The notes: generated from the letters alone by a model not told the origin. Positions 1-8,744 are shown, numbered from the stretch's first letter. The stretch is 48,932 nucleotides of DNA from an uncultured bacterium (GCA_934644775.1 CAKUDB010000019.1:1-48932), one strand, 5' to 3'. Translations and numbers: made by a program.

Positions 1-75
1 TGGCTCCGACAGCAGGATTTGAACCTACGACCGATCGGTTAACAGCCGATTGCTCTACCGCTGAGCTATGTCGGA
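1..75 (-). tRNA. tRNA-Asn (anticodon GTT)
   Basis: On the minus strand a complete cloverleaf can be drawn. The 7-bp acceptor stem pairs TCCGACA with TGTCGGA, followed by the discriminator G and an encoded CCA at 3-1. The anticodon stem ATCGG/CCGAT encloses loop CTGTTAA, giving anticodon GTT (plus-strand 41-43), which reads asparagine codons. The T-arm carries GGTTCGAATCC. The encoded CCA ends exactly at the window edge, so downstream context is unknown. Confidence 0.96.
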
Positions 76-258
76 ATCTCTCCGTCCCTCTCCCAAGGAA
101 CACGCGAATTTTAACACTGGCATCTATTTTGGTCAAGCCCCTAAAAGGGAAAAAGCTACTTTTTCTAAGGCAGGCAGGCTTTTTTCTATAAAGAAGAAAG
201 CTTGCAGCGGCGCAATTCTTCGGGATTATGCAATTTTTCTATACTTTGGATTTTTTCT

Positions 259-1098
259 ATGGTAGCTGAATTAGCCCAACAAAAAAGTGGTGCCGATACT
301 TGGCAAGATAGTCAATTATATAATCATTACACCTATACCAGTCCTAAAGAAGATACTCAGAGCACTTCCAACTTAGCTAAGGCCGATCTGATGTTTTTAG
401 AAGGCAATTTTGAGCAAGCTATCTCTTTTTATAATAAAGCTTCTCAAGAAGAGGAAGAACAGAGTAAAATATTGGGGTTACGCGGTTTTATTCACGGCCA
501 TTTAGCTCAAGGCCATACCCAGCAAGCGGTGGGCTACGGTGAAAACTATATGAAGCTTTTTCCCCATTTAGCTAAAGCGGAGAGCACTTGGCTTTATGCT
601 CTGGCCAACCATTTGAAAAAGGACCATTCCGATAAGCTTAAAGAAGCTATCAATACGGTTTACAGTCCTGAAAAGGTGCGCCAAAACAGCGAAGATTCTA
701 TCTATTTAATGGAGCGTATTTTCGTTTTATACAAAGCCAACTTGCTCGATGAAGCTGCAAAAGCTGTCGAAGATTGGAAAAAACATTTTGGTGACGATTT
801 GAATATGTGCCAACGTCTGGGCGAAATGTTCTATATGTTGCAGCGCTACAACAAAGCTTTCGACTTTTTGCAAGTTGCCGTACAGCGAGGGGTAAACCGA
901 GCTCGTTTATGGTATTTGCACGCTTTGTCGGCTGCAGCCAACAAAAATTTTGCTATAGCCGAATGCTCAGTTGAAAAAGCCGCTCGCTTAAATTGTCCAT
1001 TGCCCTTTATGGAAAATTTGGCTGCGGAAGTTAAGCGCTTAAAAAAACAAGCTGGCGGCAGTTTTTTCGATTTTATTAAAAATATTTTTGTACCATAA
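259..1098 (+). CDS. TPR-like repeat protein
   Basis: A 279-residue, apparently cytosolic protein. Tetratricopeptide-type helical pairs are visible around residues 40-75 (ADLMFLEGNFEQAISFYNKA), 175-225 (MLQRYNKAFDFLQVAV) and 235-260. Such repeats usually act as protein-binding scaffolds; no catalytic motif is present. An upstream TTG or ATG would lengthen the ORF, but those residues (from 202) are low-complexity and unlike the rest, so the ATG at 259 (MVAELAQQ) is preferred. No clear Shine-Dalgarno precedes it; the start follows a T-rich run. It converges on metK and ends at a hairpin terminator. The specific partner is unknown. A second, far larger TPR protein lies at 32553. Confidence 0.75.
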   Translation: MVAELAQQKSGADTWQDSQLYNHYTYTSPKEDTQSTSNLAKADLMFLEGNFEQAISFYNKASQEEEEQSKILGLRGFIHGHLAQGHTQQAVGYGENYMKLFPHLAKAESTWLYALANHLKKDHSDKLKEAINTVYSPEKVRQNSEDSIYLMERIFVLYKANLLDEAAKAVEDWKKHFGDDLNMCQRLGEMFYMLQRYNKAFDFLQVAVQRGVNRARLWYLHALSAAANKNFAIAECSVEKAARLNCPLPFMENLAAEVKRLKKQAGGSFFDFIKNIFVP

Positions 1099-1123
1099 AA
1101 GTGGTAAATTTAGCCAATAAAAT

Positions 1124-1167
1124 AAAGCCTTTCCCCCTTTTTATACTGGAGGAAGGGCTTTTATTTT
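1124..1167. terminator. Bidirectional terminator hairpin
   Basis: AAGCCTTTCC pairs with GGAAGGGCTT, with one G-T wobble and further pairing towards the loop. A-rich sequence lies on the left and T-rich sequence on the right. It sits between the convergent TPR gene and metK and can serve both. Confidence 0.7.
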
Positions 1168-1190
1168 AGAGAGGCTGAGCTAAGCGCTAA

Positions 1191-2429
1191 TTACTTAGAT
1201 TGCTTTTTCAGTTCAGCAGCTTGCTGGCGCAAAGTTTCGGCTTTATCGGTCTTTTCCCAGGTAGCGCCGGGAAGAGTGCGACCGAAGTGGCCGTAAGCAG
1301 CCAAAGCTTTGTAGATAGGACGGCGCAATTTGAGCTTGCGAATAATAGCACCGGGACGCAAATCGAAGTTCTTGCGTACCAGAGTGATAATATCGGCTAC
1401 TGGAATAGTTTCGGTGCCGAAAGTATCGACAGAGACGCTTACCGGCTCAGCTACGCCGATAGCGTAAGCCAGAGAAACTTCACATTTGGAAGCTAAACCG
1501 GCAGCTACGATATTTTTAGCCACATAACGAGCAGCGTAGCAAGCAGAGCGGTCGACCTTCGTGGGATCTTTGCCAGAGAAAGCGCCGCCGCCATGAGCAG
1601 CCATACCGCCATAGGTATCGACAATAATCTTGCGCCCGGTCAAGCCAGTGTCACCCTGAGGGCCGCCGATAACGAAACGACCAGTAGGATTGACTAAAAT
1701 GCGAGGGGAGACGATCTTGTCGCCTTCCTTCTTAATGAACTGGGCGGGCACAACGGGAAGGATCACTCGCTCGATCATATCTTTACGGATTTGCTCTAAA
1801 GATACGTCGGGATCGTGCTGAGTAGAAATAACGATAGTGTCGATAGCCACAGGCTTACCGTTTTCGTAGCGGACTGTCACCTGAGTTTTACCGTCGGGAC
1901 GGAGATAATTTAAAACGTTGGTCTTGCGAACCTTAGCTAACTGGAAAGCCAAAGCGTGAGAGAGCTGGATAGGCAAGGGCATAAGCTCTGGAGTTTCGTC
2001 ACAAGCATAGCCAAACATCATACCTTGGTCGCCAGCCCCTACGGCGTCTTCTTCATCTTCTTCGGTCTTATTTTTTTGCTCGCGCACTTCTAAAGCACAA
2101 TCTACGCCCTGAGCGATGTCGGGAGATTGACCGTCGATAGAAATGAGCACACCGCAACTGCGCCCATCGATACCATAATCGGGGCAATCATAGCCAATTT
2201 CGACTAAGGTTTTGCGCACGATGTCGGCAATATCAATGTAGGCTGAAGAGGTGATCTGACCGGCAATATGAGCACAACCGGTATGGAGGAAAGTTTCGCA
2301 AGCAACGCGAGACTGGGGATCTTCAGCTAAAAAAGCATCCAAAATAGCATCAGAAATCTGATCGGCCACCTTGTCAGGATGTCCCTCAGTTACAGATTCT
2401 GAGGTAAAGAGTTCGTAATTACTAGCCAA
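1191..2429 (-). CDS. metK: S-adenosylmethionine synthetase
   Basis: Makes S-adenosylmethionine from methionine and ATP in the cytosol. At 412 residues it is slightly longer than the usual 380-400. The three-domain family pattern is clear: GHPDK near residue 16, the loop motif GAGDQGMMFGYA near 131, and the phosphate-binding GGGAFSGKDPTKVDRS near 281. The start codon is TTG, supported by the Shine-Dalgarno AAGGAG (plus-strand 2440-2445) ten bases upstream and by alignment of the N-terminus (ELFTSESVTEGHPDK) with the family. It stands alone with its own upstream region; the NHL-repeat gene lies upstream on the same strand about 200 bases away. mtnA at 30.5 kb handles a later product of SAM use. 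No recognisable SAM riboswitch was found in the leader. Confidence 0.97.
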   Translation of the reverse strand: MASNYELFTSESVTEGHPDKVADQISDAILDAFLAEDPQSRVACETFLHTGCAHIAGQITSSAYIDIADIVRKTLVEIGYDCPDYGIDGRSCGVLISIDGQSPDIAQGVDCALEVREQKNKTEEDEEDAVGAGDQGMMFGYACDETPELMPLPIQLSHALAFQLAKVRKTNVLNYLRPDGKTQVTVRYENGKPVAIDTIVISTQHDPDVSLEQIRKDMIERVILPVVPAQFIKKEGDKIVSPRILVNPTGRFVIGGPQGDTGLTGRKIIVDTYGGMAAHGGGAFSGKDPTKVDRSACYAARYVAKNIVAAGLASKCEVSLAYAIGVAEPVSVSVDTFGTETIPVADIITLVRKNFDLRPGAIIRKLKLRRPIYKALAAYGHFGRTLPGATWEKTDKAETLRQQAAELKKQSK

Positions 2430-2631
2430 AATAAATAAGCTCCTTAATTGATTAACAGCCTAAATTTACTAGCTGTTATCCATGCCGCCGATTGAAACTT
2501 CTGAGGGGTAAAATAACAAGATCGGCTTCTTACTTTTTAGGCACACAACTTTGAGGGGGAAGGAGGGCCGCCTAAAATTGACGGCCCCATTCTAGCAGAT
2601 CGCAGCCCCTTTGACCAGAGCTTTTTTTTGA

Positions 2632-3888
2632 CTATAAAGTATCTGTTAAATTGTCTTCCGCCTTTTTAGTCTTGTTTTGTTTATCGGCAGCAGAAGCTTT
2701 GTTCGTTTTATCCTTACTCTTACTGTCGGAAGTTTTAGCAGCAGAATTTTCGACGGCACTGTCGCGCAAGTTTTTAGAATCTTGAGTATCAAGGGAGTTT
2801 TTATTCTTTTTAGCTTCAGTCTTGCTAGAACTACCCTCGGAACTAAATTCGTCGAGCATAGAATCTGAGCCGCCTTCGCTCCTAACTTGTTGTTTGGCAG
2901 TAGGATAGGGAGCAGGCTTGGGACCGTACAAGTGGATAGGATCGCGCTGGTGGATTATTTGGATACGGTTGCTGCCCGCGTCGGCCACATAGAACATTTG
3001 GCCCAAACCTTCGGAAATTTGTTGCGGACGATGTAAAGCGGCATTTTCACTGCCACCTACGCCCCATTCGGTAATAAAGATACCGTTGCCAGTAAATTTT
3101 TGGATGCGATTATTGCCAGTATCGGAAACCAATATGTTACCGTCGTACATAACCAAAACGTCGGTAGGTTTGTCAAATTCGCCTGGGCCTTTGCCAGGAA
3201 GTCCCCACTTGAGCAAAAGCTCTCCGTCGGCATTAAATTTCAAGATCTGGTTGGACTTGGTGTTGGCTACGTAAATCTCATCGTTGACATTTAAGTCCAG
3301 GCCCCAGGGCTGATTTAAATTGAGAGAACCGTTATTTTCCAGAGCGGAGACAAATTCGCCCTTAGGATTGAAAAGTTGTAAGCGATTATTGCGAGCGTCT
3401 GTCACCCACATGTAGCCTTCGCTATCGAAGGCAATACCGATAGGGGCGGCAAATTGGCCTTCTCCTTGGCCTAAAGAGCCCACTTCGCCCAGATATTCGC
3501 CTTGAGTTGTGAAGTGGAGTAAGCGGTTGTTGCCGGTATCGGATACCCAAATAGTGTTGTCTGGGGCTAATTTGATACGCAAAGGCTCGCGCAGCTGAGC
3601 GTCGCCTGAACCAGGAGCTCCCCAAACGTCGATAAGTTTGCCTTGCGGATCGAAGCGTTGAATGCGACAATTTCTGGTATCTAGGGCATAAATGTTGCCG
3701 CTGGCGTCGACAGTTACTCCGGTAGGCTCGTTTAACTCGCCAGCTCCTTTGCCAGCTAAACCTGTGCCGATAGTTCTTTCAAATGAGGGGGGAAGCTCAT
3801 TTTGAGTGTAATACCAGACCAGGGCTGCCGCCCCGCCCAAAAATATCACAAAGACAAATGTCCATATCAAAAGGCGATAACTGCGCAC
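2632..3888 (-). CDS. Membrane-anchored NHL-repeat beta-propeller protein
   Basis: 418 residues. An N-terminal hydrophobic segment (about residues 7-26, LIWTFVFVIFLGGAAALVWY) looks like an uncleaved signal anchor. It is followed by about six NHL repeats (residues 40-315) with the recurrent pattern G.G.GEF..P..V.....G.I.V.DTGNNRIQ.F, which should form a beta-propeller outside the membrane. The last 100 residues are a charged Ser/Lys/Asp-rich tail predicted to be disordered. NHL propellers bind proteins, peptides or polymers; no enzyme motif is visible. The start is GTG, supported by GGAG (plus-strand 3895-3898) six bases upstream. Function beyond extracytoplasmic binding is unknown. Confidence 0.85.
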   Translation of the reverse strand: MRSYRLLIWTFVFVIFLGGAAALVWYYTQNELPPSFERTIGTGLAGKGAGELNEPTGVTVDASGNIYALDTRNCRIQRFDPQGKLIDVWGAPGSGDAQLREPLRIKLAPDNTIWVSDTGNNRLLHFTTQGEYLGEVGSLGQGEGQFAAPIGIAFDSEGYMWVTDARNNRLQLFNPKGEFVSALENNGSLNLNQPWGLDLNVNDEIYVANTKSNQILKFNADGELLLKWGLPGKGPGEFDKPTDVLVMYDGNILVSDTGNNRIQKFTGNGIFITEWGVGGSENAALHRPQQISEGLGQMFYVADAGSNRIQIIHQRDPIHLYGPKPAPYPTAKQQVRSEGGSDSMLDEFSSEGSSSKTEAKKNKNSLDTQDSKNLRDSAVENSAAKTSDSKSKDKTNKASAADKQNKTKKAEDNLTDTL

Positions 3889-4205
3889 GATAAACTCCGA
3901 AATACTATTGCTGTAGACTTTTGCCCCGATTTAAGCCGCCCCGCTTTTTAGCCTAAATAGGCCCGAAACAGAAAGCCTAAACCTATTTACTAAGGCCTGA
4001 ACCTCTTTCTTTTTTAGACCTTGTCTTCCTTCCTTAAAAGTGTGGCCTGAAGGTAGGCGGCAGCTTCTAAAAAGCCATAATTGGGCCTAACCTGAGCGGG
4101 GCGAGCCGTCGGTAGGCAAGCTTAAATATCGATTATGTGTGCAAGTTGTAGGTAAAACTTGGCAAAAGTTTTGTTGAAATATTGTGTTTGTATATACATT
4201 TAACA
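3889..4205. other. Non-coding divergent region
   Basis: No supportable gene. Contains several short AGGC/GCCT inverted repeats, for example a palindrome GCCTAAATAGGC at about 3951-3962, and becomes AT-rich towards the promoter at 4206. It separates the divergent NHL and CBM48-like genes. Confidence 0.6.
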
Positions 4206-4234
4206 TTGACAATCAGTTCTTGAATCATTAAAAT
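4206..4234 (+). promoter_or_regulatory. Sigma70-type promoter of the CBM48-like gene
   Basis: TTGACA at 4206-4211, a 17-base spacer and TAAAAT at 4229-4234. This is close to consensus and lies 140 bases upstream of the ATG at 4374, implying a leader of about 130 bases. Confidence 0.5.
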
Positions 4235-4373
4235 GTAGCAAGTAAAATGTGCTGCTTATGTCTTGTGCTGCCAAGTGTGGGTGGGGACAGATGAAGATAC
4301 AACTAATAAGTTTTGTCTGGCTGTCTGGAGTTGGTGGTAGGGCAGCTTTGGTAAAGTGGAGTATGAGTAGAAT

Positions 4374-4703
4374 ATGTCTATAACTAAGAATGCTACCAAA
4401 ACTGGTACCAAGAGCAGGGTAACTTTTAGGTTAAGTAGCGACAAAGCCGACGACTTTAATGCTCGTCACGTTGTGGTAGTGGGCGATTTCTGCGATTGGA
4501 AGGTAGAGCAGGGTAAGGAGATGTCCCTTTTGAAGGACGGTTCTTTTAGCGCTACTATTACTTTAGAGGCAGGTAAGAGCTATCAGTTTAAGTATGTAGT
4601 TAATCCCGGTGAAAGCGACTGCCGTTGGGAAAATGACGAAGCTCCCGATGAGTGGGTGACAGACGCTAACGGTAATAGCAATTCCTTGGTAGTGATAGAT
4701 TAG
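4374..4703 (+). CDS. Stand-alone CBM48 / AMPK-glycogen-binding-like domain protein
   Basis: 109 residues with no signal peptide. The sequence VVVVGDFCDWK, followed by a Gly-rich turn, then ATITLEAGKSYQFKYVV, then DEAPDEWVTDANGNSNSLVVID, matches the E-set fold found at the N-terminus of glycogen branching enzymes and isoamylases and in AMPK beta subunits. These bind alpha-glucans. Here the domain is the whole protein: no catalytic partner is fused or adjacent, so it may act as a glycogen-binding or regulatory subunit. The start ATG has only a weak GGAG about 12 bases upstream. Family assignment rests on recognised motifs; the biological role is inferred. Confidence 0.75.
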   Translation: MSITKNATKTGTKSRVTFRLSSDKADDFNARHVVVVGDFCDWKVEQGKEMSLLKDGSFSATITLEAGKSYQFKYVVNPGESDCRWENDEAPDEWVTDANGNSNSLVVID

Positions 4704-5047
4704 AGTTTAACTATAAAGTATTAGTTAGAATAAACCTTAGGATCGGTGCTTATTTAAGCTTTTGGCCGATCGGGGTGCCAGTTTGTTTGAATGTCCAAGT
4801 AGGAAGTCCCGAAAAGTGAGGCAGGTTTAGGCTGTCCGCGGCAAACACTTATCGGCGCTTAACGCTCTGCAGTTTTACAAAAGGCTTCCGAGGCTGCAGA
4901 AATTTAGATCTTCAGACAAAAAAGAGAGCCAGGCGAAATTGTTTTTGCTTGGCTCTTTTCGTCTTTTTTTTCGTGTTAGCGAAGTTTTCAATGATGGCTA
5001 TAACCGGCTTATGTACAAGCCGTAAACTTAACACAGGCTTTAGGTCT
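4704..5047. other. Intergenic region between convergent genes
   Basis: No gene seen. It holds a weak dyad (TCTGCAG/CTGCAGA, about 4866-4900) and the terminator at 4918-4970. Confidence 0.5.
4918..4970. terminator. Bidirectional terminator
   Basis: GAGCCAGGC (4926-4934) pairs with GCTTGGCTC (4947-4955), flanked by an A-run on the left and T-runs on the right. It lies between the CBM48-like gene and the minus-strand M23-like gene. Confidence 0.7.
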
Positions 5048-6319
5048 TTATTTATTTTGGCTTTGCAATTCTTTGAGCCGTTGTTGCAAAGCTTTTTGTC
5101 TTTGGCGAGTGGCCTCGATCTCTTTTTGGGGTAAGCCGCCAGCTTCAAACAGTTCTTTTTGGCTATTTAAAGTGCGCTCACATTGGTTTAGCTCGCTCTT
5201 TACTTGTAAAAGCTCTTGAATATAAGCCTCCTGCTTGTCTTTCTTGTAATCTTTTACAGTTTTGCTTAAGTTTTGATCTTTAGCCACTAAATTATTGACA
5301 AAATCTTGCACATCTTGCCAACTTAAGCCTCGCTTTTGGGCCTCCTGTTGGGCTTTAAGGGTGCGTTTATGACAAAGATCGAGCTGCTTTTGCAATTTTT
5401 TAATTTCGCTAGGGGTCTCCTGTTGGGAAGTTTTAACCTTTAGCAAATCGCGGCGGGTATTTTCCAAGTTGCGGCGTGTCTGCTCCACTTCGCGGCGTGA
5501 AACTAAACCATCTTCAAAATATCTTTCCATATTGCGCAGGGCCAGCCGTTTTTCGGTGTAGCGCTCTTCCAGTTTTTGTCTTTCGATTTTGTTGAGTTTA
5601 TCTTCTCGAGCTCGGGCTTCAGCTTCTTCTTTGACGGTCTCTTCGTTGTTATGGGCGCTCAGCCAAGCGACCATAAGTTGTTCGCGACTGGTGATAGGTT
5701 GTACTTGCAAAGCTCCAGCCATAACTGCTTGCTTATCTTTTTCGCCAAAGGGAATATAGGCTCCGTCAGCACCGCGCATTTTTACGTCGACATGGTTGAC
5801 GGCGATAGTGCCTACAGTGTCGCCGACATTGATATTTTGGCCTAACCTAGCTACTGGTACTATGTGGCCGTAAGTAACTTCCAGGCCGTTGGAAGAAGCT
5901 ACAGTGACACCCCATTCGCCGTCGGCCCAGGGGGCAATAGATACTACCGTACCTGGCCAACCGGCCCGAGCGGCAGTTCCAGCCTGCATGGCAATATCGT
6001 AGCCTAGGTGCAAGCCGGCCCGGCGGCGATACATAGAGACGGAGCGATAATCATAAAAAGTGCTGGTAACGCAAGCCCAAGAGCAAGATTGGCGCTGTAA
6101 ATTAACTAGATCCGTTAAAGAAGTAACTTGTGGCAAACTAACCGGAATAGGCTTGGACGCACTAGGCAGACCGTATTTCTTTTGGGCCGCTTTCACTACT
6201 TCCGGTACTGTGGCGCTGCTAGGCGTCTTTTCGGCTAGCACCGAGCCCGGACTAAGTAAACAAGCTACAAGAGCCACAGTAAATAGATATTTATGGGGTG
6301 ATAAAGACTGATTAAACAT
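5048..6319 (-). CDS. M23 (LytM-like) domain protein with C-terminal coiled coil
   Basis: 423 residues. A signal peptide (residues 1-29, ending VLA) is followed by an M23-type beta-barrel (about 95-200) and a long Lys/Glu/Gln-rich coiled coil (about 215-423). Family motifs are present: HLGYD (H104, D108) and YGH (H152). The last motif, normally HxH, reads H176-V-D178, so one zinc or catalytic histidine is replaced by aspartate. The protein may therefore be a catalytically weak or inactive LytM-type factor that regulates peptidoglycan hydrolases, as known for EnvC/NlpD-like proteins. The coiled coil here is C-terminal rather than N-terminal. The start ATG follows a purine-rich GGAAAGAAG stretch. 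It is transcribed alone. Confidence 0.85.
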   Translation of the reverse strand: MFNQSLSPHKYLFTVALVACLLSPGSVLAEKTPSSATVPEVVKAAQKKYGLPSASKPIPVSLPQVTSLTDLVNLQRQSCSWACVTSTFYDYRSVSMYRRRAGLHLGYDIAMQAGTAARAGWPGTVVSIAPWADGEWGVTVASSNGLEVTYGHIVPVARLGQNINVGDTVGTIAVNHVDVKMRGADGAYIPFGEKDKQAVMAGALQVQPITSREQLMVAWLSAHNNEETVKEEAEARAREDKLNKIERQKLEERYTEKRLALRNMERYFEDGLVSRREVEQTRRNLENTRRDLLKVKTSQQETPSEIKKLQKQLDLCHKRTLKAQQEAQKRGLSWQDVQDFVNNLVAKDQNLSKTVKDYKKDKQEAYIQELLQVKSELNQCERTLNSQKELFEAGGLPQKEIEATRQRQKALQQRLKELQSQNK

Positions 6320-6393
6320 ACTAAATAGTTCTTCTTTCCTGGGCTTAGATTAACATTAACTGTTTAGTCAGTCAATGAAAAAAAATAAAGATC

Positions 6394-6431
6394 AAAAAAA
6401 GTGTTGGCCCAATTTTATTGGGCGGCAACAC
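6394..6431 (-). terminator. Terminator downstream of the alcohol dehydrogenase
   Basis: GTGTTG+GCCCAA (6401-6412) pairs with TTGGGC (6418-6423) and CAACAC (6426-6431), with a two-base bulge. On the minus strand it is followed by seven Ts. Confidence 0.85.
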
Positions 6432-6487
6432 TTCTTTTCTGCTTTGGAGGCACAGCCCTAGGGTGGGCTGGGCGCTTATAGAACGGC

Positions 6488-7546
6488 TTATTCGATAATA
6501 ACCAAAGGTTTAATCAAATCTTTGGGCTTATCTTTCATAAGCATTAAGGCCGGCTCGACATTTTCCAAACCAGTAAACTTATGGGTAATAAGCTTCTCGG
6601 GGTGGACTCGTTTAGTCATAACTAAGCGAGCTAACTTTTCAGAGCGCAAGCGTCCGCCGGGCATTAAACCGCCGCGAAGTTGTTTGTGGCCCATACCACA
6701 GCCCCATTCGACTCTGGGAATACCTATAGTATCACCTTCGCCCAGATAGTTGACATTGCCAATAATGCCGCCGGGCTTCAGGATCTTCATAGCCTGGGCA
6801 AAAGTATCATTATCGCCTCCAGCTACGATCACTTTGTCTACACCTTTACCGTGAGTTTTTGTCATAATTTGCTCGACAATATCGCCTTCACGGTAATTTA
6901 TAATATCGGTAGCTCCAAATTCCCGAGCCAAGTCGCAACAGTTCTGACGCGAGCCGACTGCGTAAATTTCTGCCGCTCCTCGAATAGCGGTGGCGGCCAC
7001 AGCCATCAAGCCCACCGGGCCGATACCGATTACCACTACATTGTCGCCATATTGAATGTCGGCCAATTCGGCACCGTGGAAACCGGTAGGTACCATATCG
7101 GCGATCATGGCTGCAGCGCCAATGTCCATACCTTCAGGAAGATGAGCTAAGTTTCCGTCAGCGTCATTTACATGGAAATATTCGCCAAAAACACCGTCTT
7201 TGAAATTGGAGAACTTCCAGCCAGAAAGCATACCTCCAGAGTGCATAGCATAGCCGCCTTGGGCTTCTAATGAATTCCAATCAGGGGTAATGGCCGAAAC
7301 TAAAACCTTGTCGCCTATTTTAAAATCACGTACTAAAGATCCAACCTCTACAATTTCTCCAACCGCTTCATGGCCAAGAATCATATCCTTGCGGTCTCCG
7401 ATAGCACCAGCCCATACCGTATGGACGTCTGAGGTGCAGGGAGCCAGAGCGAGAGGCTTACAGATAGCATCAGCGGGGCCACACTGGGGAATATCTTTTT
7501 CTACCCAGCCAGTAGCGCCAATTCGCAGCATTGCAAAACCCTTCAC
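6488..7546 (-). CDS. adh: NADP-dependent secondary alcohol dehydrogenase (zinc type)
   Basis: 352 residues, resembling the Thermoanaerobacter brockii/Clostridium beijerinckii secondary alcohol dehydrogenase along its whole length; these interconvert secondary alcohols and ketones with NADP(H). Zinc ligands of that family are present: C37 (APCTSD), H59 (GHEA) and an Asp near 150 (MIADM). The Rossmann motif GIGPVGLMA is near 174, and GSR plus a later Tyr (INYREG) are the residues that select NADP. The first possible GTG (7552) lies only two bases from the GGAGG at plus 7555-7559. The GTG at 7546 has 8-base spacing and gives the family N-terminus MKGFAML, so it is chosen. It is monocistronic, with its own terminator. 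A fermentative role is likely. Confidence 0.95.
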   Translation of the reverse strand: MKGFAMLRIGATGWVEKDIPQCGPADAICKPLALAPCTSDVHTVWAGAIGDRKDMILGHEAVGEIVEVGSLVRDFKIGDKVLVSAITPDWNSLEAQGGYAMHSGGMLSGWKFSNFKDGVFGEYFHVNDADGNLAHLPEGMDIGAAAMIADMVPTGFHGAELADIQYGDNVVVIGIGPVGLMAVAATAIRGAAEIYAVGSRQNCCDLAREFGATDIINYREGDIVEQIMTKTHGKGVDKVIVAGGDNDTFAQAMKILKPGGIIGNVNYLGEGDTIGIPRVEWGCGMGHKQLRGGLMPGGRLRSEKLARLVMTKRVHPEKLITHKFTGLENVEPALMLMKDKPKDLIKPLVIIE

Positions 7547-7736
7547 AGTCACTTCCTCCGTGGTTCTATTATTAAATCTAGTCCTGTTGCTCTAGAACGT
7601 AAGGCCATTGTATCAGAAAATCTTTATCAATATAACTGTATAAATAAAAAATTATAGATATTTTTTTATAGTTTAGCCAGGTAGTTTCAATTTGGGCATC
7701 TAGTTACAGGTTAGGTTTGTATAAAGGTGAGCTTCT

Positions 7737-8012
7737 TTATTTCTTCTGCTTGAAATCGCCCCGTAAGATAATAAATATCAACCAAATTACCGAAAAATCG
7801 AGCAAACTGAGCCAGGCCAGCCACTTAATGGGGGATAATAGGCCGGCTGTTAAAAAACATAAAAAGGCTACACCTGGTGCTCCGGAAACATTATGGCCGC
7901 TCTTCTTGGCTTTCAGAGGGGCGGCGATATAGGTAAATATCCAAAAGAACAAACCTACAGCCCAAATAGATCCGTCGAGAATCCACATGGCGATAGAAAA
8001 ATACTCATACAT
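7737..8012 (-). CDS. Small three-helix membrane protein
   Basis: 91 residues with three hydrophobic segments (about residues 5-31, 45-62 and 66-83) and a basic C-terminus (GDFKQKK). The family is not recognised. Its ATG overlaps the end of the TetR gene in the arrangement ATGTATGA (8 bases shared), a typical sign of translational coupling, so it is probably a real gene made together with the regulator. It could be a membrane sensor or small efflux-related protein, but nothing in the sequence proves this. Confidence 0.65.
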   Translation of the reverse strand: MYEYFSIAMWILDGSIWAVGLFFWIFTYIAAPLKAKKSGHNVSGAPGVAFLCFLTAGLLSPIKWLAWLSLLDFSVIWLIFIILRGDFKQKK

Positions 8013-8733
8013 CTTTAGCTAAGGCTCCGTTTAAGAAGCAATCGATTTGCATATCCATATCTAGTTTAAAATCGGCCTGATTTAATAGGCATACGTGAAT
8101 AAATTGGACGCTAAAAAGGCCGCTGAAACTGTAGGCTAACTGTATAGCTGGATAGTCACGGCGAACTATACCCAGTTCTTGAGCTTTAGTGAAGAGTTTA
8201 CTTAAGTAGCCGGTAATTTGGTTGGTTATATCGTCTTCCATAACTTTGTCGAGTACACTGCTATGGCTTAACGATTCGCCGAAAATTACTCGGAAACAGG
8301 CGCACTTTTCTCTATCTTGGTTTATAGCCGAGAGAGCTTCGGCTAATTTGCGTAAATAATCGCGCAAATCGAAAGGAGCTTCGTCAATATTTTGACGCTT
8401 AGCTTCTTCCAAAAAGTGGACGATCGGATGGAAGCGTTTGACTACTTGAACTAAAAGATCTTGACGATCGGCAAAATAGTGATAAATGAGAGCTGGCGAA
8501 GAAAAACCGGCCTCTTTAGCTATAGCTTGATTGGTAGCTTGCTTGGAGCCGGAGCGGGCAAAAACGCGCAAAGCTGCTTGTAAGATCTGCTCTTTGCGTT
8601 GGGAAGCCAACTGAGCCCGGTTTTTCCTTTGGTGAGAGTCGTTCTGGGGAGCTCTGTCGACTGTCTTGCTTTTCTTAGGGCGAGTAGGCTCCTCATTTAT
8701 CTTTATATCTTGGCGACGCAATATTTTTCCCAT
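8005..8733 (-). CDS. TetR-family transcriptional regulator
   Basis: 242 residues. After an unusually long basic N-terminal extension (about 45 residues, rich in Lys/Arg/Gln) comes a standard TetR helix-turn-helix: ILQAALRVFARSGSKQATNQ..IAKEAGFSS..LIYHYFADRQDLL. The remaining helical part is a variable ligand-binding and dimerisation domain. A GAGG lies four bases before the ATG. It lies 11 bases after the ferredoxin-like gene and overlaps the small membrane protein, so the three are probably co-transcribed, perhaps with the TerD genes upstream. The target and ligand are unknown; autoregulation of this run is plausible. Confidence 0.88.
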   Translation of the reverse strand: MGKILRRQDIKINEEPTRPKKSKTVDRAPQNDSHQRKNRAQLASQRKEQILQAALRVFARSGSKQATNQAIAKEAGFSSPALIYHYFADRQDLLVQVVKRFHPIVHFLEEAKRQNIDEAPFDLRDYLRKLAEALSAINQDREKCACFRVIFGESLSHSSVLDKVMEDDITNQITGYLSKLFTKAQELGIVRRDYPAIQLAYSFSGLFSVQFIHVCLLNQADFKLDMDMQIDCFLNGALAKDV

Positions 8734-8744
8734 TTTGCCTCAAC

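Noticed and set aside
202..258. Longer start of the first TPR protein
   Set aside because: The added 19 residues are low-complexity and hydrophobic with no ribosome site; the ATG at 259 is simpler.
2430..2631. SAM riboswitch in the metK leader
   Set aside because: No match to SAM-I, SAM-II or other known core sequences could be found by eye on the minus strand; only a GGGCCG/CGGCCC dyad (2565-2587) without a T-run is present.
4256..4444. Minus-strand 62-residue ORF overlapping the CBM48-like start
   Set aside because: It overlaps the promoter leader and coding start of a well-supported gene and has no family features.
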